Shown here: positions 1 through 10,383 of the stretch, piece after piece
How positions within the stretch are numbered: position 1 is the first letter of the stretch
How the letters are laid out: every line of letters starts with the position of its first letter
Source: Eumeta japonica
Lineage: Eukaryota > Arthropoda > Insecta > Lepidoptera > Psychidae
Reading direction: 5' to 3'
Length of the DNA: 64,000 nucleotides
Assembly: GCA_005406025.1 (NCBI GenBank)
Contig: BGZK01002062.1
Location: 18,137-82,136 of the forward strand
The notes under the pieces: model-generated
What the model was told of the DNA's origin: nothing
Database searches by the model: none
What the model saw: only the letters and a program-made list of their open reading frames with translations
Translations under genes and position numbers: made by a program

Positions 1-1226
1 TAGTTTCTCATTACGCACACCTGCCAAGCTGAGGGACTTACTGTCATACTTGAGCTCGTAAACTTAGAAACTAAATCTACGCATATGACGCGAGCACGGC
101 ACTATCTCTTCGCCTCCTATCTCTGCTTAAATTAGAAAATGAATTGCGTATTCAATATCGAATCACTGGTTAGTTTAAGTAATTTTATCCTTCAGCAGTT
201 AAAAATTAAAAATATAGTGTTTGTTGATATTCATTACACAATCAGTGTTATAAAAGCTCAACAAATCAATTCACCATTCGTTGCCACTATCGGTTTTCAA
301 AAACATGAAATTAAAGGTAAAATTTGAGATTTGCGATCAATTTTAACTTAAATTAAGTAGGAATATGTTGAAGTATATCGCTAGGAGTGGAGTGTAATAA
401 TAATTTTTATTCACAGTAACGATGAAAAGTATCTTGGCAATATAATATTAAACGTTTCTGCTTTCTTAAACATGAATACATATGTTTAACAATTCAATAT
501 ATTAAAAGTTATACGACCAAAGTTATTTACACATACCAATTTGCCACTTGTTTGTTTGCGTTTAGAGATACCGCAGAAACAACTGTTTTGAAATTCATAA
601 GCATTTTGCTATCACTCTACTTTTATATTATCTCGGCTGTTGCCATTTAGCTTCGTTTAGTGTATTTACTGAGTTATCGTGGATATTTCAACATGCTAAA
701 TAAAACATAAAAAATCATGATTTAAGAAAAAGCTTAATAAAACACTAAATCATGAATCTGTGCGAGCAGCAGTTACTTGTAATTTTAACTTATTTTGGAA
801 ATTTACAAGGGCACAGTATAAATCACTTAATAAAGGAGACTTAAAAATAGTCCTCGAAATGTCTGTTCAAGATAAATCGATTGCATAACATTGACAGAAT
901 TATAAAAAATTTGGCCTTGACAGAATTATAAAAAAGTTGGCCACGATTGTTTTCAGTAAGAAGGATCTAGTAACGAAAATTTATTTAAATGAAAATTACA
1001 GCATTTGTATTTCGATTGCCAAATTATGTTTAACATGGTTTGGTTCATTTGAAAATAGGCAAAAGGCGTTTGATAACTGTGGAAAACGGCAAAACTCGAT
1101 TGATTTTTGCAAATCGGTACAAATCTTGGATAACTTCAGAGTAGTCAAATGTTTTGTGCAACAATGGTGACACATTTAGCTTAGTGTTGTTAGATGAGAT
1201 AAAGTATATTCCGTACCATAAGAACA
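1..1226. other. AT-rich DNA, no gene seen
   Basis: No recognisable coding sequence. Short open frames at 139-327 and 937-1170 have no family features and an ordinary AT-rich composition. The only structure seen is a 26-bp direct duplication at 891-942 (two adjacent units differing at one base), each unit beginning TTGACAGAATTATAAAAAA and ending TTGGCC. Confidence 0.6.
891..942. repeat. 26-bp tandem duplication
   Basis: Two head-to-tail 26-bp units (891-916 and 917-942) differ only at one position near the end (TTTGGCC versus GTTGGCC). It is probably a local slippage duplication. No function is implied. Confidence 0.8.
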
Positions 1227-1704
1227 AAAAATTTGGTTGCCTGTAAAGTCGGTATACGGGCGAAAGTTTTACGTGACAACGACTTTGAATGGTAAAATCA
1301 TTTTAATGTGAATATTCATTCGTATAGTAGGAAGAAGGATGAAATAATAGTAACAATTTAAAACATTTATTTATACAAAGAATTATATTTAAAACATTAA
1401 TTTATACAAAGAATCTCGCACTGAATTTCATATTAACAAAATTTTATTTTTACCTTTACACATACATACGTATTTATATACAAATATACATACAATAACT
1501 TGCAATACATTTGCAAGCTATGCACTAATTCTCTAGTGCTGCGCGCGCGGCAGACCGATCATAGTTGAGTGGGAGAGAGACGCAAGGCATTCGGCGGGCC
1601 TCTCTCTCGTTCGGTGACTCATCGTTACGTTACCGAGCGTTACACTTTTTCATAAGTGACTCCCAGCCGCAACCTAATTTAAGACGTTGTCACGTCAAAA
1701 TAAA
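1227..1704. repeat. 478-bp dispersed repeat, copy 1 (identical to 43627-44104)
   Basis: Read base by base, this stretch is identical, with no gaps, to 43627-44104 (constant offset 42400), while the flanks of the two copies are unrelated. Near the ends it carries inverted sequences: TTTTACGTGACAACG around 1267-1281 and CGTTGTCACGTCAAAA at 1685-1700. It also contains an internal duplication of an AT-rich stretch (TTTAAAACATTWATTTATAC, about 1356-1413) and a GC-rich 3' third with GAGAGAG/CTCTCTC pairing. No open frame is present. The features fit a recently moved non-autonomous DNA transposon of unknown superfamily. Some 40 bp at the left end lie outside the inverted pair, so the true ends are uncertain. 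Confidence 0.85.
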
Positions 1705-2870
1705 CGTTATATTCAATATTAAATACCCACAATGATACATGGAGGACGTATTATCCTTATACCCTTTGCTGGATTATTACGCGATGGGGGTGTAATCCGT
1801 AGCTAAGCAACTCTCTTACAGTAGAGCAGAATTGTGCAATTTACTGTTACGGGTTCAGTAATTAAAGTGCGATTGTAAGTAAATTTAATAAATATTTTTA
1901 ATCTGACATAACTCGACTTTCCACGCGGTCGGGTCCGGTCGGTGGGAAATTAATAGGCTGTCGAAAAGATTAGAGAGGTGTCGGTGGGCGCGGCGTGCGG
2001 CGGCGCGATACCGCGCGCGCGGATTTACGGCTTTGGCCGGTGACGCCCGCGCCGGCGCCGGCGACTCCGCCTGAATTCATCGAAATCCGTTCGGTGTGGT
2101 GCAAACAGTAAAATAGATTCGTGGCGGCATATCGACGTATAGCTGAACGATTTCTCTAAATACGTAAATTTTATATATCGCGAGGGAAAGAACGTACAAT
2201 TTTTAAAATATAGCGTTTGTCAGACGATGCGATTGTAATATAGAATCGGTGTGTGTAGTTTGATTCGTACATGCTAGTCTTGGATAAATTAAAAAAAAAA
2301 CGATGTTTTTTAAAAAAAAATTGTGAAAACAAATTATAATAAATTATTTAGTTTACGATGCTGAATTGCTATGTTCCTTTGAGAGAGTCTATGGGCTTTA
2401 GAGCGCACTTAAGTTAATTCCGGCGGACGAGATATATAGCAAGTGTTAATGTTTAATGGATCAAATTATGTCGTGACAACTTACTATATAATCTAAATTT
2501 TAAATACGCTCTTTTTAGCTATAAAGACAACATCGCTGCTTTAAAATCTTCGCGGAGGCGACTTGCACATGCACAGGCACGCATGCCTGTTTTAATTAGT
2601 TCGTATGACGTGACGCTTTTTGCAAAATTATCTGTTTTATTTAGTTTTATAAGAGAAAGCAAAAATTAATTAAGATTTTTTTATATACTTTTTGTGAAAA
2701 TTAGCAGAAACAGAAGATAGCTTTGATAGTCTAGGGATGTAATGATAATGATGATGATGTGTAGGGATCTGATGTTAAAGAACTGTCCAGGACCGTTTGC
2801 CGTGTCGTGCGGGCAATGTGCGTTGAGTTTGTACATATGACATCTGTATTTACAGGCTCACTTTATTAGA
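1705..2870. other. Non-coding DNA with a GC-rich island at about 1920-2085
   Basis: The island (GCGGCGTGCGGCGGCGCGAT and surroundings) contrasts sharply with AT-rich flanks and ends near TGAATTCATCG. No exon is recognised. It may be regulatory DNA. Downstream, 2290-2330 has A and T runs, and 2740-2760 has a short GATGAT tract. Confidence 0.5.
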
Positions 2871-3075
2871 TCTATACATATATAATGAGAATAGGTTGTC
2901 TTTGTTCGCCAATCACGTAAAAACTACTAAACGTATAGACATGGGACTGGGACCATTCGATGCGGAATGATTTGTAGATAAATGGTTCTAGGCTACTCAT
3001 TTTTCGATTTCCGTAAATCCTTCGCCATTTTATTTATAAATAAAAATTACCCAGCGAAGCGGGCGGGACAGCTAG
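2871..3075 (+). mobile_element. Helitron-like non-autonomous remnant (3' end)
   Basis: The last 30 bases form a GC hairpin (CCCAGCGAAGCGGG) followed by CTAG at 3072-3075 and then T. This matches the Helitron 3' end rule of a hairpin shortly upstream of CTRR with insertion before T. The same terminal pattern recurs at 7914, 28268 and 59383. The body before it (TAGACATGGGACTGGGACC and a three-codon-like TTCGCC region) looks like a worn lepidopteran repeat. The 5' limit is a guess. Confidence 0.55.
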
Positions 3076-4602
3076 TTAATATATTTTAATACGTAGAATG
3101 TGAATAAAATAAAAAAAAAACAATTAAATCATCTCCGGATGTGTACGCTTTCTGATTGGTTGTTCCATCATTGTTTTTATTATTTATGCAATTATCTATG
3201 TAATATAAATTTATTACTGATTATAGTTTAAGAATAAGATTACTGATATTATAAGTTAAGTTCATAATGCAATTTTGGGATGTTTTTGTCAAAATAATAA
3301 AATCTCATAATATTATCATCTTCGAAGCATCACGAAGCAACGCAAATCACTATGTAATAAGACCGAAAATTTGTTTCTTAGGTCATAAAATTAGTTATGG
3401 AATAGTTATTAATGAAAAAAGTACCAACATAACTTGTATATAAAATATGCAAAGAAAATTAGTAAAAACTTCGCCTTCAAGTAACATGGTAATATACACA
3501 CTAATATGAAAGAATATTTGGTGAATTTATCACCAAATATAGGAATATAGGAATGAAATTCTGTCACTTTCAATAGCACAAGAATACACAGTGTTCATCT
3601 CGAAACCTTCATGTCTTAAAAGGAAAAATATTCGCCGGCCCTGTGAAACCTATAGACCTAATTTTCAACGTGTCTCAGATTTATTTACAAGAAATATTAT
3701 CTCGCATCAGCCGCACGAACGTGGGAAGCGCGCGGTCCGTCACTGACGGAATATTAGATGCCGTGAGTGTAATAAGATGTAAAATGGAAGACGGGTGACG
3801 AGTCGCCTGCGCCCGCGCCGGGGGCGGTCGGGGACTCCGCCGACGCATATGAATCTTCGCGTCGAGACAAAGCAAAAGAATTCGGCGGTGCATTATCTCA
3901 TCAGCTTTTATACGAAAAGAAAAATGGTGGAAGCGTCCGGGAAATCACCTTATTTCTCGCGTCGTAGGTGCTAACGGAAACTACTCCTGATAGATTATGC
4001 TTGTGAAAAACATCTTTTTTTTTTCACGCTGTATAATTTTCATAATAGCGATCAACTCAGTAGATAATAATAAGTTGCTTTTAGTCGATCGTAAGACGTG
4101 TTCATGCTAGGTAAATTTTATCTATTATTATCCGTAAATGTGTTTTAGTTTATCCAAATATTTTATGAAATATACACAACATTTAATGAGAGACAGAAGG
4201 ATGTGTGGGTAATGCTTTGTTAGTTTTATGTATTGAATTTGGGTATTGTGCTATCCACTTTACATTGTAACTTATATGATACTTATTAATTTATTATCAT
4301 TCTAATAATTTAAGTTCTGAATTATTCAAGGTCTTTGTATAGGTACCCTCCCGTGGAATGTCAGCCGTTTTGTATTTAAAAGGGTTTGAAGATATCTATT
4401 TCCCCGAAAAGTGTAATGTTGAAGATAACAGATATATCTTTAGTATTTTAATCCACGACAAAACGCACCTAATCATAGCTCAACGGAATCCCCCATTAAA
4501 TACGTTTTAGAGACGCCATTAAACGCGCCTCCGCCCTCTGTGAGTAAATACTCGAACAATTTGTTATTGCCTCTGTAAGTCATTGTATAACATGTATAAT
4601 TC
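3076..4602. other. Non-coding DNA with a small hairpin and a GC-rich patch
   Basis: Holds a perfect 11-bp hairpin at 3514-3540 and a GC-rich patch at about 3725-3850 in which short frames are open on the minus strand. Nothing is recognised in the patch. The remainder is AT-rich with no other structure noticed. Confidence 0.5.
3514..3540. repeat. Perfect 11-bp hairpin
   Basis: ATATTTGGTGA (3514-3524) and TCACCAAATAT (3530-3540) are exact reverse complements around a 5-base loop. It is too short to assign to a family. Confidence 0.8.
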
Positions 4603-4613
4603 GGTATTTGACA
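4603..4613. repeat. Left terminal inverted repeat of the THAP/SWIM element
   Basis: GGTATTTGACA is matched by its exact complement at 5869-5879. If one more base is allowed (C versus G), the outer base mismatches. Confidence 0.6.
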
Positions 4614-4791
4614 TGGTTAACAATTAAATAAGAAAATAATTGAATTATGTAGATTTCAAGATGCTGATTCAGAATATCTATGTGAATTTACAAATTAAAC
4701 ACTATAAATATTTTTATTTCTTAAAAATAAATAAGAAATTTTACATCAGTGGAATAACAAAACTTAAACGGCTCACTAGCCAATCAGAACG

Positions 4792-4815
4792 CGTGACGTC
4801 ACGATTCAATAAACA
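4792..4815. promoter_or_regulatory. Left subterminal 24-bp repeat with CRE-type palindrome
   Basis: This 24-bp segment contains TGACGTCA (CREB/ATF-type site) followed by CGATTCAATAAACA. It is identical in inverted orientation to 5678-5701 and lies about 75-100 bp upstream of the plus-strand exon. A shared promoter or transposase-binding role is inferred. The flanking CCAATCAG also partly repeats on the right side. Confidence 0.6.
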
Positions 4816-4890
4816 AACAAATTGCACTGTTACTTTTGTACGGTGGTGTTATTTTAATAATAATTTTGTGTTGATTTTATTAGTTATTCA

Positions 4891-5030
4891 GTCAAAGTGA
4901 AAGTGGAGAAAGACTTTATAAAAGCTGATAGTGCTAATCTGCCAAAAGTTGATTCGTTTATGATTGCAAATTTCTTTGCATCAAACCCGGACTTCTGTTC
5001 TGCAGAATTTAGAAACGTGAAAACTTCAGT
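4891..5030 (+). pseudogene. First exon of a SWIM-zinc-finger/YqaJ-family protein (truncated)
   Basis: The frame reads VKVEKDFIKADSANLPKVD, then SFMIANFFASNPDF and SAEFRNVKTS, and ends at the splice donor GTAAGT at 5031. I recognise this as the conserved N-terminus of a large insect protein family that later carries a SWIM-type zinc finger and a YqaJ-like exonuclease domain; this comes from memory of the family, not from a search. None of the later exons are present. No ATG precedes the conserved block in this frame: the nearest upstream in-frame stop is at 4861, with only ATT and TAT codons in the expected start region. The start codon therefore seems lost and the copy is inactive. Confidence 0.6.
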
Positions 5031-5427
5031 GTAAGTACAAAAAACGGAATCTATCCAATATATATATTCATAATGTTCTAATTCAATCGATGTCCTTAGC
5101 CTTAACATTTTGATATTTTTTGTCATTTTTACTTTGTAGGTTATGTATGTCAAAAATGTATTTCGGGTTTTATTGCGGTAGGTAATAATTTATAATTAAC
5201 TGACGTAGTTTTAGAATGCCAAAAAATGCCAATATCTTATTGCTGAGACAGAGCCCTTAATATGGTACTCCATGTAATTTTCCATGTCATTTGGCAGCTG
5301 TAATAAAACAAACAAGTATTATTTATATGGAAAATACTAACCTCACAAGTAATTTTATTTTAAAGTTATTTGGTATTTATCACTATAATACTAGTATTTG
5401 ACGACTAAATAAATGAATAATACTCAC

Positions 5428-5619
5428 ATCAAAATGGTCCTCGCAAAAATAAATTGAAGATTTAGGTGATACAGTAGACGGATCGCGTCGTGCTAATTGC
5501 AGCCACTTTTTACGAAGTGGCCCCGATTGTGGCACATGAATAAATAATTTATTGGGATTTTTTATTGTTGTACTTGTACAGCAAGGAACTGTGCAAACTT
5601 TGTATGATGACGAAGCCAT
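5428..5619 (-). pseudogene. THAP-domain first exon (truncated element gene)
   Basis: From Met at 5619 the minus-strand frame gives 64 codons ending exactly at a codon boundary before GTGAGT (5427-5422), a consensus donor. The residues fit the THAP C2CH zinc finger: Cys9, Cys14, a conserved Pro30, Trp39 in RKKWLQLARR, and Cys59-x2-His62 in FCEDHF. Cys13 sits where Gly is usual (CTVPCC), so the first cysteine pair has an extra neighbour. THAP fingers bind DNA and form the N-terminus of P-type and related transposases. The usual C-terminal part of the finger (about 25 more residues ending in an AVPTF-like motif) would be in the missing next exon. The exon itself is open and could still be transcribed. 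Confidence 0.75.
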
Positions 5620-5677
5620 TTCTTTGAGATTTCAAGAAAAACAGTTTTCACACTCACGGATCATTCATTTCACTCAC

Positions 5678-5701
5678 TGTTTATTGAATCGTGACGTCAC
5701 G
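5678..5701. promoter_or_regulatory. Right subterminal 24-bp repeat with CRE-type palindrome
   Basis: Exact inverted copy of 4792-4815, including TGACGTCA. It lies 59 bp upstream of the THAP exon start codon (minus strand), a position suited to a core promoter element. The symmetry suggests that both ends of the parent element used the same promoter-like block. Confidence 0.6.
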
Positions 5702-5879
5702 GCCTGATTCGTCACGTTTCTTGACGTGAACGCTGTTTTGGCGGGAATTTTGAATCGTGTTATTTAAAATGACTGTTTTTGTTATAAATTAACTTTAAAA
5801 ACGAAATAGACAATTATCAAACGTATCTTTGGTGTCCTAAGAATACAATAAAATACTTTTTAAAAAATTGTCAAATACC

Positions 5880-7256
5880 CAATTATGTCATAAATATCGC
5901 ATATAAATAGTAAAATAAACCCTTATACTTTTGCGAAGAACTTTTATAATTTTAAACTAGTTAAATGACTCAAATCTTTCTAGTTGTGTATTCATGAACT
6001 TAGTAAGTAGTTTAACAGGAGGATTGTATTCATATTGTAGGTAACATTAATTCAAAACAGGTGTCACGTCACATCAAATATTACTGTATCCCGACGCCAG
6101 TTATGCCTCAACTTCGCCAACGACTGCTTCGCTTTGTGAAAACGATAGTTTTCCCGATTTTATAATATTCGAAATAGTAACGTTTATGCAGACCATTAGA
6201 TAAGATGCTTTTTTAATTGCAGTATATCTAAACTCGTATTTAAAGAGATTGCATCTTTTAAAATCGGCAATTTTAAGGAAAATGTAAAATAATTATTGAT
6301 ATAGATGATAAATACTATTTTTTTGATTTTGCATATTCTAAAAATCCGTATCAACCGAAACTGTTATGATAATGAACAACGATTGTTGCCAATATTCGAC
6401 ACTGGGTTAGTTACAATAACTTCATGAATGGTTTAGTAGTCGGAATTATATTTAATTAATAATACTGAAAGATCCATATAATACTGCAACGAGTTTCGAG
6501 TACTACAATTGAAAGTTTGTTGCGAGTATCAAAGGAAGTTTCTGTTTGATTTTACAGGTCGAGCGTTGGTTTCTCTTCGACTTACCACTCGTACTTTCAA
6601 ACAATCCTATTGCAACGGCTATTATTCTCTTTTTATCTGCCTTTTCCTATTTCGCTCTAGTTCGAAAGACTTCATTGCCTTATTCCACAGAATTGTCGAT
6701 GTTTTGTTATCATTTCATACATAGAAGATTTCCCGCAGTCCTTGGTTAATATTCCTCCGCTGGATACACGGGATGCGTCCTTTGTCTCTCCTAGTTTCTG
6801 ATAGATGATTACTGCATGATATCATGGTTGTTGAGAATACCCCATCTGGCATCTCAGGCCAGATGGTTTTGATATTTTCTTAACGACAGAAGCCATTCGG
6901 ATGACAATTGTAACACCATTCGGATTTTATCCACTCGTATCAATATTGTTTTGTCAATCGATTGAAATGTATTCTCCGTTTATGTATCTGTTCTGTCATC
7001 CAGAAATCTGCACCGCATATCGTAACTGCTCAGGCGGTTGCTTTCAATGTTTTATTTATTTTTATGCTGTGCAAGCATGCAAACCAAAAAAAAGACACCA
7101 GTTCTTTAAGTTTCATGCTAACTAATGATGTGCACATCAATATTTACCATGGCACTGATATTTGCGTTGCAGCTGCAAATATGTCTGTCATTCGTACCCA
7201 ACAAGTATGGAGTATTATGAAATTATAAGAAAGTACGTCTGCATAGGGAAGATATG
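5880..7256. other. Non-coding DNA, nothing recognised
   Basis: Short overlapping frames at 6509-7228 match no family I know. A perfect 9-bp hairpin (CCATCTGGC / GCCAGATGG, 7-base loop) is at 6842-6866. The rest is AT-rich without visible structure. Confidence 0.5.
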
Positions 7257-7914
7257 CATACTAATATTATAAATGAGAAAGGGTGTCTGTCTGTTACCTC
7301 TGACCTCTTCACGCTTAAACCGCTGAACCGATTTAGATGAAATTCGATATGGAAATAGTTCGAGTCCCGGGGAAGGGCTACTTTTTGTATATGTCTGTCT
7401 GTTCGTTTCTATATCTTTTCATAGCTCAACAATAGTTAAACTAATTTTAATGAACTTAAATGTACCAATAGAGTATATAATTTTATAATGTATAAGCTAC
7501 ATGTAAAAGTGTCTGTCTATCTGCCATGTTGTCACCCCTAAACCACTTTATTGATTCGGATGAAATTTGGAATACAGATAGTTTGACACCGGGGAACGAA
7601 CATAAGATACTCTTTGTTTGTTTATATGTTTTTTCATAGCTTTACAATAGTTAAATTGATTTTAATGGACTTTAGTGTATTACTAGAACACGCAATTTTT
7701 TCATTGCATGTTTATCTGTATAACTCATTATAACTAGAAAATTTTAGTCATTGATTTTATTTTATTATCGAAATCAGGAATGATTTCGTAATCGAGAGCG
7801 ATTGAAAAAAAGAGAGGTGCAGAATTGGAATAGAATGAAGTGAAAGAAAAATTATGTGTCGTGTGTCCGAGTATCTAGTGTGTCCACGCGGACGGAGCCA
7901 CAGGCAAAAGTTAG
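7257..7914 (+). mobile_element. Helitron-like non-autonomous element with internal duplication
   Basis: Begins with ACTAATATTATAAATGAGAA, followed by GTGTCTGTCTGTTACC, ACGCTTAAACCGCTGAACCG and AGTCCCGGGGAAG, wording typical of a very common lepidopteran dispersed repeat. The body occurs twice in tandem (about 7262-7490 and 7491-7720), each copy with TGTCTGTCT, CCGATTT- or GATTCGGATGAAAT, CCGGGGAA and TTTTCATAGCT. The end is CCACGCGGACGGAGCCACAG plus GCAAAAGTTAG at 7904-7914, a hairpin-like 3' end with CTAG decayed to TTAG. No open frame is present. Confidence 0.6.
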
Positions 7915-8750
7915 CTATATAGTAGAAAATATTTTAGAAGATGTTTATATTAGGAGGATCTGAGTTAAAACAAATATTTTTTTAAAGTTTAGTCTATTCG
8001 TGTGTCTGATGGTTTGTATGAGTATCATATGAGATCTACTGTATGTTACTGTACTGTACAGAATGTTAAGATTAAAAACTATTTTTTATAGTCTGCAGTT
8101 AGACTTACAACGCGTATATGTTTTAATGTATATGCTTGTATGCGTATATGCTTTGTAATGGATGTGGTAAGACACATTTTTTTTATTTTTTTTTACTTTA
8201 GTGTAGATTGCTGTTAAGTTTTTAAATGTATTTAAGGTTTCAAAATGAAAGCTCATTTTGCAATGTTTTTAAAAATTAAGTTTCATTTTTTATTTCTCTG
8301 CTTCATCGTAATGTAATGAATAATTATACTAGTTTTAATGTAATAAAAGAATATTAAAAGACCGTAAGGCATTCCTTGAGTTAAAAACCTTTCTTACAAA
8401 TAAATATATTGTTCAGTGATTTTTACAAAACTCTATAATACATTCTTTACTTTAGACCGAGCACATTACTACCTGTATGAACAATAGTAACGGGCAAAAG
8501 TTAGTTATATACATCGATATGTGATGTATGAACATAGTACACAATGTAACAAAAAGTTTCGATTTCACACTTAAATTGTGTACGCTTTTTACATTCTTCG
8601 TATGTTTGTACTACTCGTAATTAAATGCTCTATATATGTACTGTACGTTCTACGTTTGTGATATTATTTTTTTTGCTGTCTGTTTAGAGTTAGTTTTTTA
8701 TAACGTTTATTACTTACTAAATATCGGCTCAATTCAAAGGCGATATGCGT
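7915..8750. other. AT-rich DNA with a second worn Helitron-like 3' end
   Basis: GGGCAAAAGTTAGTTATATA at 8492-8511 repeats, with a few changes, the terminal sequence at 7903-7920, so a second fragment or local duplication of the Helitron-like end is likely. The remaining sequence shows nothing recognisable. Confidence 0.4.
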
Positions 8751-9120
8751 CGACATTTGCGAAAACATATAAGGCGCACGTAGCGCGTCCTCGGGCGGGC
8801 GGGCACGGCGCGGGCGCGCGGACGGCGGCGAGACGCGAATATTTCAGCAAAACTGCGAATATTTTGGGCTGGCGAGGAAAATTTAAGCAAATTGCGTAAA
8901 ATTGGGGCAACCGTCGGGAGTGCAGCGATCGTGACGGTGCGCGTGCGTTCATGCATAAAATTAAACCCGGATAATGAAACGGTATAAGCGCACTCCGCCC
9001 CCGGACGGCTCGGCCTTAAATTTCCAAACGCGAACTTCTAAAATTTACGCACTTAGCGGGAAAAAGCAATTTGAGACGCTAAAAGTCGAGAATGAGCCGC
9101 TATCTCCGCAGCGGTATTCG
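8751..9120. other. GC-rich island (possible regulatory element)
   Basis: A dense GC stretch (CGGGCGGGCGGGCACGGCGC at 8792-8811) is followed by CATGCATAAAATTAAACCCG, TTAAATTTCC and similar homeobox-like AT cores. Frames are open on both strands only because stop codons are rare in such composition; I do not call a gene. Confidence 0.4.
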
Positions 9121-9929
9121 GCACAGAAAAAAAAATCTTAATCGGTCAAGTAGAAGCAGAAATGCCTAAGCATATTAAAAATGAAGTAACTGTAAGTTTT
9201 ATGTAATGTGGTTTAAAATGCACATTTCTAAAAACATACCAAATATAAATGTCAATAACTATAATAATTTGTATGAATGTAAGATTCTTAAATTTTTATC
9301 AAATGTATAACCAAAACCTTGATAGGATCTCGCTTTACAGATAATTAATCATGAGTGAAAACATTTTAGGAATCATTATTTCATAATAGTGTAGAATTTT
9401 AAAAATAAAATAAGACAATAAATAAGAAGTAAAATATAATCTCAATAAATAAAATACTATAACAAGTCAGATCGTGGGTTTATCCATAAATTAAAGTAGT
9501 TATATATCTTTACTGCATATCTTAAACATTATAGATCTCATATATGTATAATAGATATATAGCTACTTACATATCTTTTTTCGTCATTTAAACACGGATA
9601 AAAGGCAATTTAATTTATCCAAAATATTTGTTGCTAATAATACTAGCAAATGGCTGAAAGAGAAAATTGTGTATACGAAACGTAAAGAAAATATTAAAAT
9701 AGATAATGTAGAAGGACACATCTGCATCAGTGTAAGAAAGGTGAGAGCGAAGAAAAAAAATAAGGAACTATCAAATACTTGACAACCTAAATCTATGCAG
9801 ACGCAGCCGGGTACTTTAAGCTAACAAATGATATTTGCACACATCTATTTATTACTAAGTAATAAAAAAGAATAATTTAATAAAAGTCCTACGCAGGGCG
9901 ACCGTAATTTTGTAGGACGCGAGCTGTTT
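9121..9929. other. AT-rich DNA, nothing seen
   Basis: No frame, repeat or motif worth a call was noticed beyond A/T runs. Confidence 0.5.
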
Positions 9930-10160
9930 ACGTGTGAGCCGCGCGAACCAATCAATCAGGTCGCGATTTCGGCGAGGCTCTCGTCATAAAATATTCAGTG
10001 AGCTTTTTATGGTAAACGCGCGCCCCGAACAAATTTGTCGCAAACAATGGCGGCGTTATCGCGCCCCGCGACGGTGCGCCGGCGCCCGCGCCGCTATCGC
10101 GTTTGCTCTGCGTGAGCCCCGCATAAAACGTGATGTTTTCCGGGACTTGATGAGATGACG
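9930..10160. other. GC-rich island (possible regulatory element)
   Basis: Contains CGCGCCCCGCGACGGTGCGC and the homeodomain-like TTTTTATGG (about 10003-10011), flanked by AT-rich DNA. The 74-codon frame here is open because of composition. Confidence 0.4.
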
Positions 10161-10383
10161 TACGTCTTTTCGATCGACTTCATAGAATACATAGTTAGGT
10201 TAGGTGTATGTCTATATTTAACACTATAGTGTTCTGATACGTGCATACATGATGTGATTCAGAAATATATGAAGCTAGCTTTTGTCAGCAACCTTGTCCG
10301 TGTAGATATGAGATTACTTTTTTATATTTATTTCGAACGATGTTGCTGTCGACCAAGATCCCGGTCTCGGTCCTGTTCTCGAT
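10161..10383. other. Spacer leading into the satellite
   Basis: The last 50 bases (about 10335-10383) are hexamer-periodic, pyrimidine-rich DNA (AGATCCCGGTCTCGGTCCTG), the same degenerate pattern seen at 19.2, 39.5, 47.2 and 56.2 kb. It runs directly into the 97-bp array. Confidence 0.5.

Larger units (their letters stand above)
4603..5879. mobile_element. Internally deleted DNA transposon with THAP and SWIM/YqaJ first exons
   Basis: The ends are the 11-bp inverted repeat GGTATTTGACA (4603-4613) and its complement (5869-5879). About 180-190 bp inside each end is a second inverted pair of 24 bp (4792-4815 and 5678-5701), identical in both arms and containing the palindrome TGACGTCA. Just inside the left pair is a plus-strand exon; just inside the right pair is a minus-strand THAP exon. 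Both exons stop at good splice donors and point inward, with no further exons between them. This suggests a parent element carrying two convergent genes, of which this is a 1.28-kb derivative that lost the middle. A clear target-site duplication was not found. The superfamily is not assigned; THAP domains are known from P and Kolobok transposases. Confidence 0.65.

Noticed and set aside
4884..5153. Minus-strand 89-codon frame over the SWIM-family exon
   Set aside because: It is the antisense shadow of the plus-strand exon, which has the conserved wording and the splice donor.
10191..10205. TTAGGTTAGG, the insect telomere unit
   Set aside because: Only two units, inside ordinary sequence; not enough to suggest telomeric DNA.
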